This document shows, piece by piece, positions 1 to 10,195 of a stretch of 64,000 nucleotides of DNA (within the stretch, counting starts at the first letter, position 1; each line of letters opens with the position of its first letter). The DNA lies in contig CM043698.1 of the NCBI GenBank assembly GCA_023935145.1, forward strand, positions 65,738,501 to 65,802,500. Reading direction: 5' to 3'. This DNA is from Bretschneidera sinensis. Its lineage: Eukaryota > Streptophyta > Magnoliopsida > Brassicales > Akaniaceae. The position numbers and the translations under genes were made by a program. Under the pieces are notes generated by a model. It was not told the DNA's origin and ran no database searches. It saw only the letters and a program-made list of their open reading frames with translations.

Positions 1-609
1 TGTAAGGCCAACGTATGCATGTGGTATGGATGGGTAAGTTAGATGAATTTGGATGACCGAGTCCTGGGTCTAACATTAGTAACAAGAGACCATCTTATCC
101 GGATACCCGGGTTAATCAACATGGGAAACTGGGAGTAGATACCATGCCCTAGGTCTCATGTGATTGTCGATTTCCACAGTACCTATGTTTTCTTAAGGAA
201 CAACTCAAGCAGATACCATGCTGAATCCCTTAAGGAAGAAAAGAGTTAGAGTAGATACCATGCCTAACTCGTTGCTTAGGCAAATCAATAGCTTAAGGAG
301 TAGATACCATGCCCTTAGGTTGGCAACCAGTAGGTACACATAATAAGGCTAGAGCACTGATACCTTATACAAAATCGGGAATGTATGACTAGTGGTGGAT
401 ATCAAAGCCCTATGTCTTTATTATTATCAAATCACCCTTCAGTTTATTATTTCTATCTTTTTACATTGCAAATATAATTCTAAATCGAACTTTACCAATC
501 CCTGTGGAAATGATCTTGCATTCGCACACTATGCTACACTATTGACCTTGTGCACTTGCAAGTAAAACAAAGTACGATTATTCACCTATTTATTTAGGTA
601 GATTTTCGC
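1..609. repeat. Unassigned repeat-like sequence with a spaced 11-bp motif
   Basis: No coding potential seen. The motif agataccatgc recurs at 137, 211, 253 and 302 (spacings 74, 42 and 49), each time near a variant of cttaagg or ccttagg, so this looks like a decayed short-period repeat. The stretch ends abruptly at about 610, where a truncated Copia gag begins, so it probably belongs to another mobile element joined to or inserted in that gag. I cannot assign a family. Confidence 0.35.
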
Positions 610-1660
610 ACAACAACAATCTCTTCATATCCAACATTATTGTCCGAAGATTCTTCTTCTTCGTCATCACTACATGTGGTTGCAATCATTGCTTTCTTTT
701 TAAAGCTCTTATATGGCTTGCTTGTTGTTGAACAATCGGCCTTGATGTGACCGGGTTTCTTGCAACTGAAACACACAATGGGTTCCCTTTTTGGAGTGGA
801 ATCCTTTGTGTAAGGTTTCTTGCTCTTTTTCAAGAACTTGTGAAACCTTTTGGTGATTAAAGCCCTCTCACCATCTTCTTCCCTACTCTCATTCTCTTCT
901 TCCTTTTCTTCCTCTTTGTTGCTTGTAGAGTTTTCTTCTTTTCTCATCATCATTGGCAACGGAATTCATTTCTTTCATCTCGTATGTCAATAGTGATCCG
1001 AGAAGTGTTTCGACATCAAGTTTGTTGAGATCTTTGGCCTCCGTTATGACTGTCTTCTTTGCTTTCCAAGTGGATGGCAAAGATCTTAAGATCTTTCTTT
1101 TTAGTTCAAACTCTTCAATGTTCCTACCAAGAAGCTTTAAACCGTTAACAATAGTGGTAAAATGTGAGTGCATTTGAGAAATAGTTTCGTTAGGAGACAT
1201 TTTGAAAGACTCATATTCGGACACTAGCATATAAATTTTTGATTTTTTTTTACTTCGCTAGTGCCTTCATATGTAACTTGTAATTTATCTTAAATCTCCT
1301 TAGCTAAAACACATGCAAAAATTTTATTGTACTTAGCGATATACACAATGTAACATGCTAGTGACTCTACTATTTAGAGACATCATTCTACAATCTTCTT
1401 CATTAAACTCCGTTTTGAGTTTAAGCATTGTATGATTGATCTCTCTCATAGTTATTTCCTTTGTAGGAATTCTAGATCCTTCTTTAATGACTCTCCATAA
1501 ATTATAATCTTGTCTTTTGACAAAGATTTTCATTCTATTTTTCCAGTAGTTATAGTTTGAACAATTGAATAAGGGAGGTCTAATATAGGAATGTCCTTTG
1601 GTATAGCTATTAGATGCGATAGGATCAACTCAAAGATTTTAAGCTTGAAATTGAGTACGA
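610..1660 (-). pseudogene. Truncated Copia (Sirevirus-like) gag remnant
   Basis: The minus strand encodes broken pieces of a UBN2-type gag: an N-terminal piece (about 1333-1533), a central piece (889-1230, with SEYESFKMSPNETISQMHSH) and a CCHC zinc knuckle CFSCKKPGHIKADC (within 594-959). The pieces are out of frame with one another. They align by eye along the intact gag at 54286-56340, in the same order. Homology stops at about 610, just after the residues GYEEI, so the rest of gag and all of pol are missing. The fragment runs into a primer binding site and LTR on its 5' side. Confidence 0.85.
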
Positions 1661-1661
1661 A

Positions 1662-1673
1662 GCTCTGATACCA
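1662..1673 (-). other. Primer binding site, initiator Met-tRNA type
   Basis: On the minus strand this reads tggtatcagagc, the usual plant Copia primer site complementary to initiator Met-tRNA. It lies 2 bases from the LTR edge. Confidence 0.85.
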
Positions 1674-1675
1674 AT

Positions 1676-2706
1676 TGTAAACCGAGGTACAATCCAAAGG
1701 GGGAGTGAATTGGGTTTTAAAATCTTTTTGCTAATTAACTCACAAGTCTCTAATAATTCAATCAAGCAAGGCACACAACAAATAATATGCTTGAAAATAA
1801 AGGAGTTAAGGAAGAGAATATGCAAACTCCATTTATAGTGGTTTGGCAATATCGGAATCTCTCCGACCCTACGTCCACTCTCTTCAAGGAACCTCCTTGA
1901 AATGATCCACTAAATATAGTCAAGAAACTTTAAGCAACTTTACGGGTGTTGCACAAACCTTACAAACAATCTCTTCCACAAGGAAATTACAAATAAGTGT
2001 TTAACCCTAAACACTCTAAGAGTTACACCAACTCTTTCTTTTTACAACGAATGATATTAAATGTAAAAGAAAGATAGAGAGATAGCAATGAATGCTTTAC
2101 AAGATGAAGATTATCTCTCTTTCAAGAACAAGCTTAAAAAATGGCTCGCAATAAATTTTCAAGGCTTGAGAGTATTAATGAGCTATATGATCAATTGAAT
2201 GTTCTATCTTCTTGTTTAAATGCTCATTGAAGAGGGTTTTTATAGCCTTGAACTTATATGGCTGTTAGACACTGATTTGGTAGGTTTGGAGCATTAAATG
2301 CTCAAGTCCCAAGTTTCAAACAGTCATATTTTCGAATTATCAGTCGATTGAGAACTTACCGTCCTTTTTATCAATCGACTGGTACAGAGACCCAGTCGAC
2401 TGGGTTAGTTTTTATGTTTTTAAAACAATTTTTGACTTAGAACCAATTTTTGTATTTTGTTTTATCAAAGCGTTTTGCAAAATGAGCCATAGTTCAAGCT
2501 AGGTAACTGAAAATAGATTTTTACAATGTAATTCAATTACCTTAGAGCATATTCTAGATCTTTTATCTTCTTTTGGTATTTGAACGTGTTGTTTTCTTGT
2601 GTCTTGTTTCTATATTGAATGCTTCTTCCGCTTCAACACTTAAATAAAACTGTTAGTGCAATTTAAGTAGTGTTTTGTCATTATTAAAATAAAAAATGGG
2701 TCAACA
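1676..2706 (-). repeat. 5' LTR of the truncated Copia element
   Basis: The LTR runs from tgtaaaccgagg to gggtcaaca on the plus strand, giving TG...CA termini. It matches the LTRs at 42741-43919 and 62102-63228 in its start, its end and its internal blocks (gaattgggtttt, a minus-strand TATA near 2240, decayed SalI-type palindromes). It is about 1031 bp, shorter than its relatives. The partner LTR is not in the window. Confidence 0.85.
2340..2403. repeat. Remnant palindrome array in U3
   Basis: Three versions of ccagtcgactgg start at 2340 (tcagtcgattga), 2371 (tcaatcgactgg) and 2392 (perfect). Spacings are 31 and 21 bp, the same as in the other LTRs of this family. Confidence 0.8.
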
Positions 2707-3599
2707 CTTTCAATCTCACACCATCACAATCCTAACTGACTTGTGGTTGAGGCAAGTCTTGCACAAATCAAACATTTTCTGGAGATTGGTAAAATGGTCC
2801 ATAGAACTCGAAGAATTCGACATTCGCTACAAAAAATGGACAACCATCAAAACTTAAGCTTTGACTGACTTTATTGTAGAGAGCACGCTCCCTGAAGAGC
2901 CTCTCGAGAGGCGGATGCGTAAAGATAATGATCAGATACCCGATTGGACACTCTTCGTCGACAGGTCTTCCAACAGCTCTGGTAGTGGAGTCGACCTCAT
3001 CCTCACAAGTCCCGAGAGTTTCACAGGCGAGTATGCCTTAAGTTTTGAATTCAAAGCCTCCAACAACGAGGCATAGTATGAAGCCTTGCTCACATAGATG
3101 AAGCTAGCAAAGACATTGTCTACCTAAGCCTTAGAAGTCCACAACGACTCCCAACTACTGGTCAACCAGATGACGAACTAGTATGAAGCAAGAGGAGCGA
3201 AGATTATCAGGTATCTGTAAGAAGCCCGAGAACTGACTGCAACCTTCAAGAGCTTTTGGATCTCTCAAGTTCCTCGAGCCCAAAATTCTAAGGCAGATAC
3301 CCTCGCTCGACTCGCCTCTTCCAGACCTCACTCAAAATGTTCATCTGGAGACTCTCATTATGCCTTGCATAGACGAGCAACCGGTCATGTCGATCATCGA
3401 GGAGAAAACCTGAATGGATTCGATCCTCCCGTACCTGCAAGATGGAAACTCCTTGAGCAAAGAAATGAAGCAAAAAAGATCATATCTCGCTCCTCACGGT
3501 TCATTATCATCGAGGGCTAAATATACGAGAAGGGACTCATCATCCCCTACTTAAAATGGTTTGGTCTAAGGGATGCTGATTATGCCCTCTGAGGGGATC
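2707..3599 (+). pseudogene. Ty3/gypsy RNase H to integrase remnant
   Basis: The plus strand translates, with many stops, into recognisable gypsy RNase H sequence: a piece ending ELEEFDIRYK, then PDWTLFVDRSSNSSGSGVDL (2942-3000), then FEFKASNNEA, and further on AQNSKADTLARLAS. After this come pieces like the gypsy region between RNase H and integrase (KGLIIPYLKW, DADYAL). It starts directly at the end of the Copia LTR, so the Copia element probably inserted into it. No function remains. Confidence 0.75.
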
Positions 3600-4268
3600 T
3601 ATTGGGATGTGCCTTTCATCTAGAATGTCCACAATTGAGAGGTTTTTGAAGATGTTATATTTTGCTAGGTTGGATGTGACTTGTGAGGATCTACCTAGAT
3701 GGGGGTTGTGTCTAGGAAAAAGTTTTGAGGTAAATCTTTGTGTAAGGTTCTTCTTGATGGGACTTTGTCGAACGGTTATCTTAATTTCCCTTAGAAAGTA
3801 ATTTGGGTTTCTCTTGCCCCTATGAAAACAAGTTTTTTTTTTTAGCGTGGAAAGCATCTTGGGAAATTCTTACTATAGACAATTTACAAAGAAGAAAAAT
3901 GTTCGTTAATAGGTATTACATGTGCAAAGATTGTGCTAGGTCTGTTTTCAGTTTCATCTCTGGGTGGAGTGCTGAATTCTTGAAAAATTAAATTTGGGCT
4001 TGGAGTTGGTTGGAGGCGGCAAAGGAGATTAAGAAGGCTTACTTGATGATTCATCTCTCTGTTTTTTGAATATTGTGGAATGAGATGAATTGAAAAGCCT
4101 AGTGAAATCATTAGAGATAGGTGGTTTAATTCCTTATTTTTGGTTTATATGGAATTCTTTTGTAAATTTTTTTGACCTCCTTGATTTTGTGGACCTACTC
4201 TCTTGCAATTCGCCTTTAGATTTGAGTTGCATCATCTTGGTGCTTTGTTAATACAATTTTATTTACGA
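3600..4268 (+). mobile_element. 3' fragment of an L1-type LINE
   Basis: Plus-strand pieces FFLAWKASWEILTIDNLQRR and MCKDCA match the zf-RVT region found at the C-terminus of plant LINE ORF2 proteins. They are followed by the usual LINE 3' end with a phrase like tacaattttatttacgaaaaa. The 5' part of the element is missing and the frame is broken. Confidence 0.65.
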
Positions 4269-4274
4269 AAAATC

Positions 4275-5335
4275 AGGTGATGGACTATGCTAAAGAAACC
4301 ATGGATTTGCAGCTTGAATCAGATATACTAAAGATTATGCTCGAAAGAGAGAGATCAAGGACAAACTATTCTTACTAAGCAAGCAATGTGAAGATGCAAT
4401 GAGTGAACTGAAAGAGGAAAATTCTGTAATTGAAAATCTTGAGTCCCAACAAATTTTATCAATCAACGAGAGGGAGAACCTGAGAAAAAGCAACACTCAT
4501 TATCTGAAGCTGTTGCAAAACAAGAGCTTGAAATCATTGCTTGGAAGGGGAAACTTTCTAGCAAAGAGCTAAGAGATCACTCCCCCAGAAGATCATTGTG
4601 ACAGTGAGGAGTTTGCCATACAATCAAAGTTCAAGAGGATGCAAGATTCTCTTGAGAAGGCCAAGAGACTAAATATGGAACAAAAGCTTGAACATATTGA
4701 AGAGAATTGACATTATGAGGACACAAGAAAATCTCTGAGCTAAAAACTAGTGATGTCAGTGGTGAAGGACTGGTAAGCTAATGCTCTTGCTTTCTGGTAC
4801 ACACCTTAGTCCTTGTTGATAGTATACTTTAATCTCATAGTTAGGGTCTTTGAAAGGTGTTTGAATTAGTAAGTGTTGTATCATGACATTATTGCAGTCA
4901 AATGCTGAGATCAATTTTGATGACGTAGCTTGCACTTGGTTGAGGACCTGGGAAATGATATCTCTTACTGTTCTTTGAAAGAGGGAAGTACACTATGGAG
5001 AAATTGATGTCATAAACATATGGAGCCCAGAAAATCTTGCAAGGACGTGTGTGATAGAGGTGTGACCATTATTCTTTTGAAAAAGGAAATAGAATCCGCC
5101 CTTGAAAGCTTAAGACGGGTTCAAGTTGAAATCTTCAAACTACGTGATGAGAAACAAAGCAAAAAAAGCTTGAAATGTCTACGGATCAGGTTCTTAACCT
5201 GCAATCAACTAAGAATAATTTTGAAGAGCAATCCCAACTCAAGATAGAAGCTATCAAACATAAGCTACAGGCATTTGAACAAATTGTGCAAGAAACTGGA
5301 ACCCAATTATTCCAAATCCATATGAGTGGGCTATT
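4275..5335 (+). pseudogene. Kinesin-12 (KIN-12) C-terminal region, decayed, part 1
   Basis: Coiled-coil sequence resembling the C-terminal stalk of plant KIN-12 kinesins (phragmoplast/division-plane motors). Visible pieces are VMDYAKETMDLQLESDILK (from about 4276), FKRMQDSLEKAKRLNM (about 4630-4680, a strong KIN-12 match from memory), KKEIESALESLRRVQVEIFK (about 5078-5140) and NNFEEQSQLKIEAIKHKLQ (5210-5270). Stops and frame changes interrupt the pieces (for example after KLEHIEEN). The motor domain is not in the window. The remaining exons resume after a LINE at about 9290. Assignment to the KIN-12 family is fairly firm; the member is not determined. Confidence 0.65.
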
Positions 5336-5379
5336 AAGCCTCAGTCCATGCCTTTTTGTGGGTATTCTTCTCTTTTTTT

Positions 5380-8300
5380 AGGTGAGTTCAGTTCTGTTTT
5401 TGGACCAGGGAGCCCAAGTCCACACCCTTTAGTGGTATGGAGGCTGGTAAGAGGAGACTTTGAATCATAAGACAGAGCTGTTGTTAGGTGAAAATTGGGG
5501 ACATGATCACCAAGGAGAAGAGAGTAGATGTCAGCCTCCTTAGCTGTGTCGGAAATAGGCCAGCTGACCCGCTTCAGTGCCATGAATCACCGGCAATGTT
5601 TCAAGACCCAGTTTTGGAGTGGGTTGACCAGGGGCTAGCTGACTATCTGCCAGTTTCGGTGTGCTTTAACTGCTTGAGGAGTGCATTTGGACAGGGTCAG
5701 CGTGTTGAAACGACATCTCCACCTGTCGAGCTTCAGGTCTCGCATGCTGCTTGTGTGGATGTGGTTTCTAGGCAGCATGAGGCTGAGGCTGAGATTGAGG
5801 CTCGTGGTGAGGGTGTTTTCCTCTTGGGTGGGTACCCATTCAATCTCGTGTTTTTAGATCCTTTAATCCTTTGGTTGAGTGGATTTTTACGTGTGTATGG
5901 ACCAAGAGAGGGAGTGATGGCATCTTCCTTGGGTTTTGGGGATGATTTTAACCTTGTTCTTTATTCACATGAAAGGTCCAGCATGATGAATGAGAGTATT
6001 GGTACAAAGGAATTCTCGGACTTTTTGAAAGAATTTGGCCAATGTGAACCTATCTCTTGTGGGGGGCTTTTTTACTTGGTCAAGTTTTAGAGATTTTCCT
6101 TCTCTCTCTAGAATTTACCAATTTTTGGTGTCTATTGAGTGGGAGGTTATTTTTCTCAATTTGATTCAAAAACTTCTTCCTAGACGATCATCACTCTATT
6201 AATTTGCATGTGGGTGGCTTGAGATGAGGATCTACCCCTTTCCGTTTTGAAAATATGTGGCTCAAGGTAAAAAGTTTTAAAGACCTTGTTCGAGGGTGAT
6301 GGGATAGGGCAAATGCAGACAGGTTTGCTAGCTTTGTGGTGGCTCGAAAATTGAAAGTTATTAAAGAAGTGAAGAAGTGGAAAAAATGAACTTTTGGGGA
6401 TGTCAACTTTAATAAAGTTGTGTTGTTAAGGGAGATTAGCACTATTGATAAGCGGGAAGTTTGTAGTGAGCTATCTAATGGGGAGAGAGAAAGAAGGTGG
6501 GAGGGGGGGAGCTTCAAAATTTACTCTCTTTGGAAGAGATTTTAGGGAGACAAAAATCTAGAGCTATTTGGCTTCGAGAGGGGGATAGAAACACAAAATT
6601 CTTCCATAGAGTTGCTAATGCTCATGGGAGATACAGTTTTTAGAGTGAGGTTGAGATTGATGGGATTGTTTTTTTATTCACGCGAGATGAAGGAAGCTTT
6701 GTGTGACTTTTATAAGAATATCTATACGGAGCCTTGTAAGTGGGACCCACTTTGATGGGTTGACTTTTAATAGTATTGGGGGGATTCGGCTCTTTGGCTT
6801 GAGGGATCCTTTGAGGAGGAGACAATTCTTTTTTATCTTAGGGATTTTAATAAAGACAAAGCTCCGAGTCCCAATGGCTTCTCTATGGCTTTCCTCCAAG
6901 CTAGTTGGTATACTTTTGGCAAGATATTTAGGCTTTTTTATAACTTTTATGCTAAAGGGGAATTTGTTGATAGTCTCAATGCTACTTTTATTATTTTAAT
7001 CCTAAAGAAGGTTGGTGCCACGAACGTTAAAATTTTTTGTCCAATTATCCTTGTAGGGTGTATCTATAAACTTTCTCTAAGGTGCTTACTATTATATTTA
7101 AGAAGGTTCTTGGAAAATTGGTTGGGTCGAACCAAAATGCTTTTATTGAAGGGAGGCAATTTATGGATTCCGCTTTGATTGCAAATGAGGTGGTTAATGC
7201 TCATTTAAAAAGCGGAAAGAATGGGGTTATTTGCAAGCTCTATATGGAAAAAGCCTATGATCATGTGTGTTGGGATTTCCTCTTGTATTTGTTGGAAAGA
7301 ATGGGTTTCGGTGCCTTATGGCGTAAATTGATCAAGAAGTGCATCTCTTCCCCTTCTTTCTCCATTTTGATTAATGGGTGTCCCTAGGGCTTCTTTAAAG
7401 CTTCTCGAGGTCTTAGACAAGGTGATCATTTTATCTCCATTTCTCTTCACCTTGGTCATAGAGGCACTCAGCAAGTTGATTCATAGAGTGGTGGACCAGG
7501 TTTCATAAATGGGTTTACGGAAGGTGAAAGTGAGGAGGTAAAAGTGTCTCATATTCTTTTTGTGGATGATACTATCGTTTTTTTTTTTTTTTTTTGGAGC
7601 AGAGGTAGAGCAACTTCTTTATCTTTGGTGTTTACTTCTTTGCTTTGAGGTTATGTCCAGGTTTAAGGTGAATCTTAGTAAAAGTGTTTTGATTCCTCTT
7701 GGAAAGGGGGTTAATGGGAAGTTATTCACAAATATGTTGGGTTGTGAAGTCGGATCCCTCCTGCTTGCTTATTTGGGGCTTCCGTTGGGTGCTAAATTTG
7801 AAGACAAGCGTATGTGGGCTTCCATTGTGGAAAGATTTGAAAAGAAGTTAGCCTGTTGGAAGAGCCATTATCTATCCAAGGGAGGACATTTAATTCTCAT
7901 TAACAACACCCTTTCGAGTCTTCCCATCTATTTTATGTCCTTTTTTTCCCTATTCCTTGTGAGATTACTAAGAGAATGGAAGGAATTCAACAAAGATTTC
8001 TTTGGGGTAACTTAGGGGAAGATTATAAATACCATTTGGTGAGATGGGGAGTAGTCAAGCAACCTATTGATCAATGGGGTCTTAGTCTTAAGTCAATGTT
8101 TCTTTTTAACAAAGCTCTTCTAAGAAAGTGACTTTAGAGATTTATGGTGGAGAAGGATAAATTGTGGCATAAGGTTATTGTAACCAAGTTTGGGGTGGAG
8201 CATAATCGTTGGACTTCTAAGAGAGACGTGGTACTTATAATGTTAGGGTGTGGAGGTGGATTAGAAAGGGTCGGTATGATTTTCTTCCTTATGTTATCTT

Positions 8301-9215
8301 TGCATACGGCAACGGGAATGGTATTTGGTTTTGACATGATATTTGGCTTCTTTAAAAGAGCAATTTCTGAAGGTTTTTGTTGTTGCTGTAGATAAAGAGG
8401 CTTTTGGTGAGGCTCTTGTGTGAGCTCTCATAATGAGGAGCTTGTATGGGACATTGCTTTTACTCGGAATGCTCATGATTGGGAATTAGTGAGTGTGATT
8501 AGATTTTTCGAAAACATTCATAAGGCTAAAGTGAATTTGCTTGATGAAGATAAAGTTAAATGGAGGTTGAATTCAGAGGGAAAATTTGAGGTTAAGTCGT
8601 ATTAAAAGACTTTTTTAGCTAGAAAGCTCGGAGGGCAGGGACAACTTTCCTTGGAAAGCGATTTGGAAAAACTTAGCTCCCACAAAAGTCGCTTTCTTTG
8701 CTTGGAAAGCTAGTTGGGGTGGCATTTTTATAATTGCTAATCTTAAAATAAAAGAGGGATGGTGTTGGTCAATATGTGTTATCTTTGTAAGGAGAGGGAT
8801 GAGTCCATCTTTCATTTTCTTTTGGGATGTTCCTTCACTAGGCATTTATGGGAGATGACTTTTAGTTTGGTGGGAGTCCATTGGATGGCTGTCTGTTTGG
8901 TTCAAGACGAGGTGTGGGCTTGGTGCAGGGTGAGAGGCTCAAAGCATAGGAGGAAAGCTTTTTTTTTTATTTGCCTTTCCATTTTTTGGGTTATTTGGCT
9001 TGAATGGAATAGAAGAGCTTTTGATAGCAAGAAAAAACCACTGGCTATAATCAAGGATGGGTGGTAACATATTTTTGGGTTTTGGTTTAATGAGAAATTT
9101 TTTGTAAATGATGAAGATATCATAGATCTTTTTGAGATTTTATATTGTAAATAGCTTTTCGTACCTGGGTACCCCTTCAGTGCCCTTGATATTTTTTTTT
9201 TTACTTATAAAAAAT
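5380..9215 (+). mobile_element. L1-type LINE (decayed), inserted in the KIN-12 remnant
   Basis: Decayed plant LINE ORF2 in plus orientation. An endonuclease part lies at about 5860-6060 (FLRVYGPREGVM, GDDFNLVLYSHERSSM, FSDFLKEFGQCEP). The RT lies at about 7080-8015: NQNAFIEGRQFMDSA, then KLYMEKAYDHV where the usual metal-binding Asp of KLDxxKAYD is Tyr, then GLRQGD, then FVDDT for the FADD box. A zf-RVT piece lies at 8640-8850 (FAWKASWGG; CYLCKERDESIFHFLLGC). It ends in a T-rich/acttataaaaa tail at about 9190-9215. Stops, frameshifts and the lost catalytic Asp make it dead. The 5' edge (about 5380) is approximate and I did not find a clear target duplication. Confidence 0.8.
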
Positions 9216-9289
9216 ATTTGTGCCAGATTAGCTACTGTAGAGAGAATTTGTATTTTTCTATGTAGACATTTTGTCTTATTACCTTTAAT

Positions 9290-9824
9290 TGTGTAGATGG
9301 AGAATGTAAATAATAAGAAGATATTGGAACTTGAAGAAGTAAAGAAGTTGTCTGGCCAGCAAAACCTCAAGCAAAGAATCCATCATCATGCCAAAATCAA
9401 GGCAAGATTACTTCAAACCTTTCTCTCTTTTGACCTTCTGAATTTGGTCATATAAACCTTCTGCTGAAGTTTAGTGGATGTTCTGTCTTCCATCGATGCT
9501 AACTGAGATTCCAAAATGAAATAGGAAGAAAACAATATGCTGAAAATTCAGAATGAAGACCAGTGTTAAATTGCGGCGAGCAGAGGTCATTCTCTCACGT
9601 CTCAAGGACGAACTTGCTCATTATCGTGCTTCTATCGGGAAAGCACCATGTATTATTTTTTATGAGGAGAAATGGCTAAATAGCAAACTGAAGGTAGGTG
9701 GAAGAGAAAGAGAAATAATTGCTTGTTTTCAAGTGAATATGCTACGGGAAACTGAGGATGATAGGGTGCACTAGCACCAGAAGCTTTTAGGCCTGTGTAC
9801 CAGTGTTTTACAGGTGGCTAGAAG

Positions 9825-9862
<38 letters not shown>

Positions 9863-9990
9863 TTTCTTGTTTTCTCAATCTACAGCTATAGTTGTAGCTT
9901 AACAGTCAAGTGAATATGCTACGGGAAACTGAGGATGATAGGGTGCAACTAGACAGAAGCTTTTAGGCCTGTGTACCATTGTTTTAAAGG
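9290..9990 (+). pseudogene. Kinesin-12 (KIN-12) C-terminal region, decayed, part 2
   Basis: This continues the kinesin remnant beyond the LINE. The pieces are KKILELEEVKKLSGQQNLKQR (about 9313-9375, quoted in part), LRRAEVILSRLKDELAHYRA (9565-9625) and, at the end, QKLLGLCTSVL (about 9778-9811), which resembles the normal C-terminus of KIN-12 proteins. A TAG stands just before QKLLG. The last exon is duplicated (see 9694-9990). Together with 4275-5335 this is one gene, now a pseudogene, broken by a LINE and by point changes. Confidence 0.65.
9694..9990 (+). repeat. Imperfect tandem duplication of the last KIN-12 exon around a (GA)n tract
   Basis: The block beginning at 9694 (gtggaagagaaagag..., then the exon from 9733) is repeated from 9813, with the exon copy from 9908. 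Both exon copies contain gaatatgctacgggaaactg and gcttttaggcctgtgtacca. The purine run in the second copy has expanded to about 15 GA units (9830-9859). Unit length is about 120 bp before, and 175 bp after, the expansion. Confidence 0.85.
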
Positions 9991-10195
9991 TATGCTAATT
10001 ATGACTAGCTGCCGATAAAATGTAGAATTTGGATTTAATTTGTACATTTATAGCAATAATGTTATGGAATTCAAAGTTAGTGCAGATTGTTAATTTTTAT
10101 TTCCATGTTTATATTTTAAAGTTGAGTTTTTTTATCTGAATTTTAAGGAGAAACAAAGATTTCAAAGCTTAAAAGCGTAATGAGAGGCTTTATGT

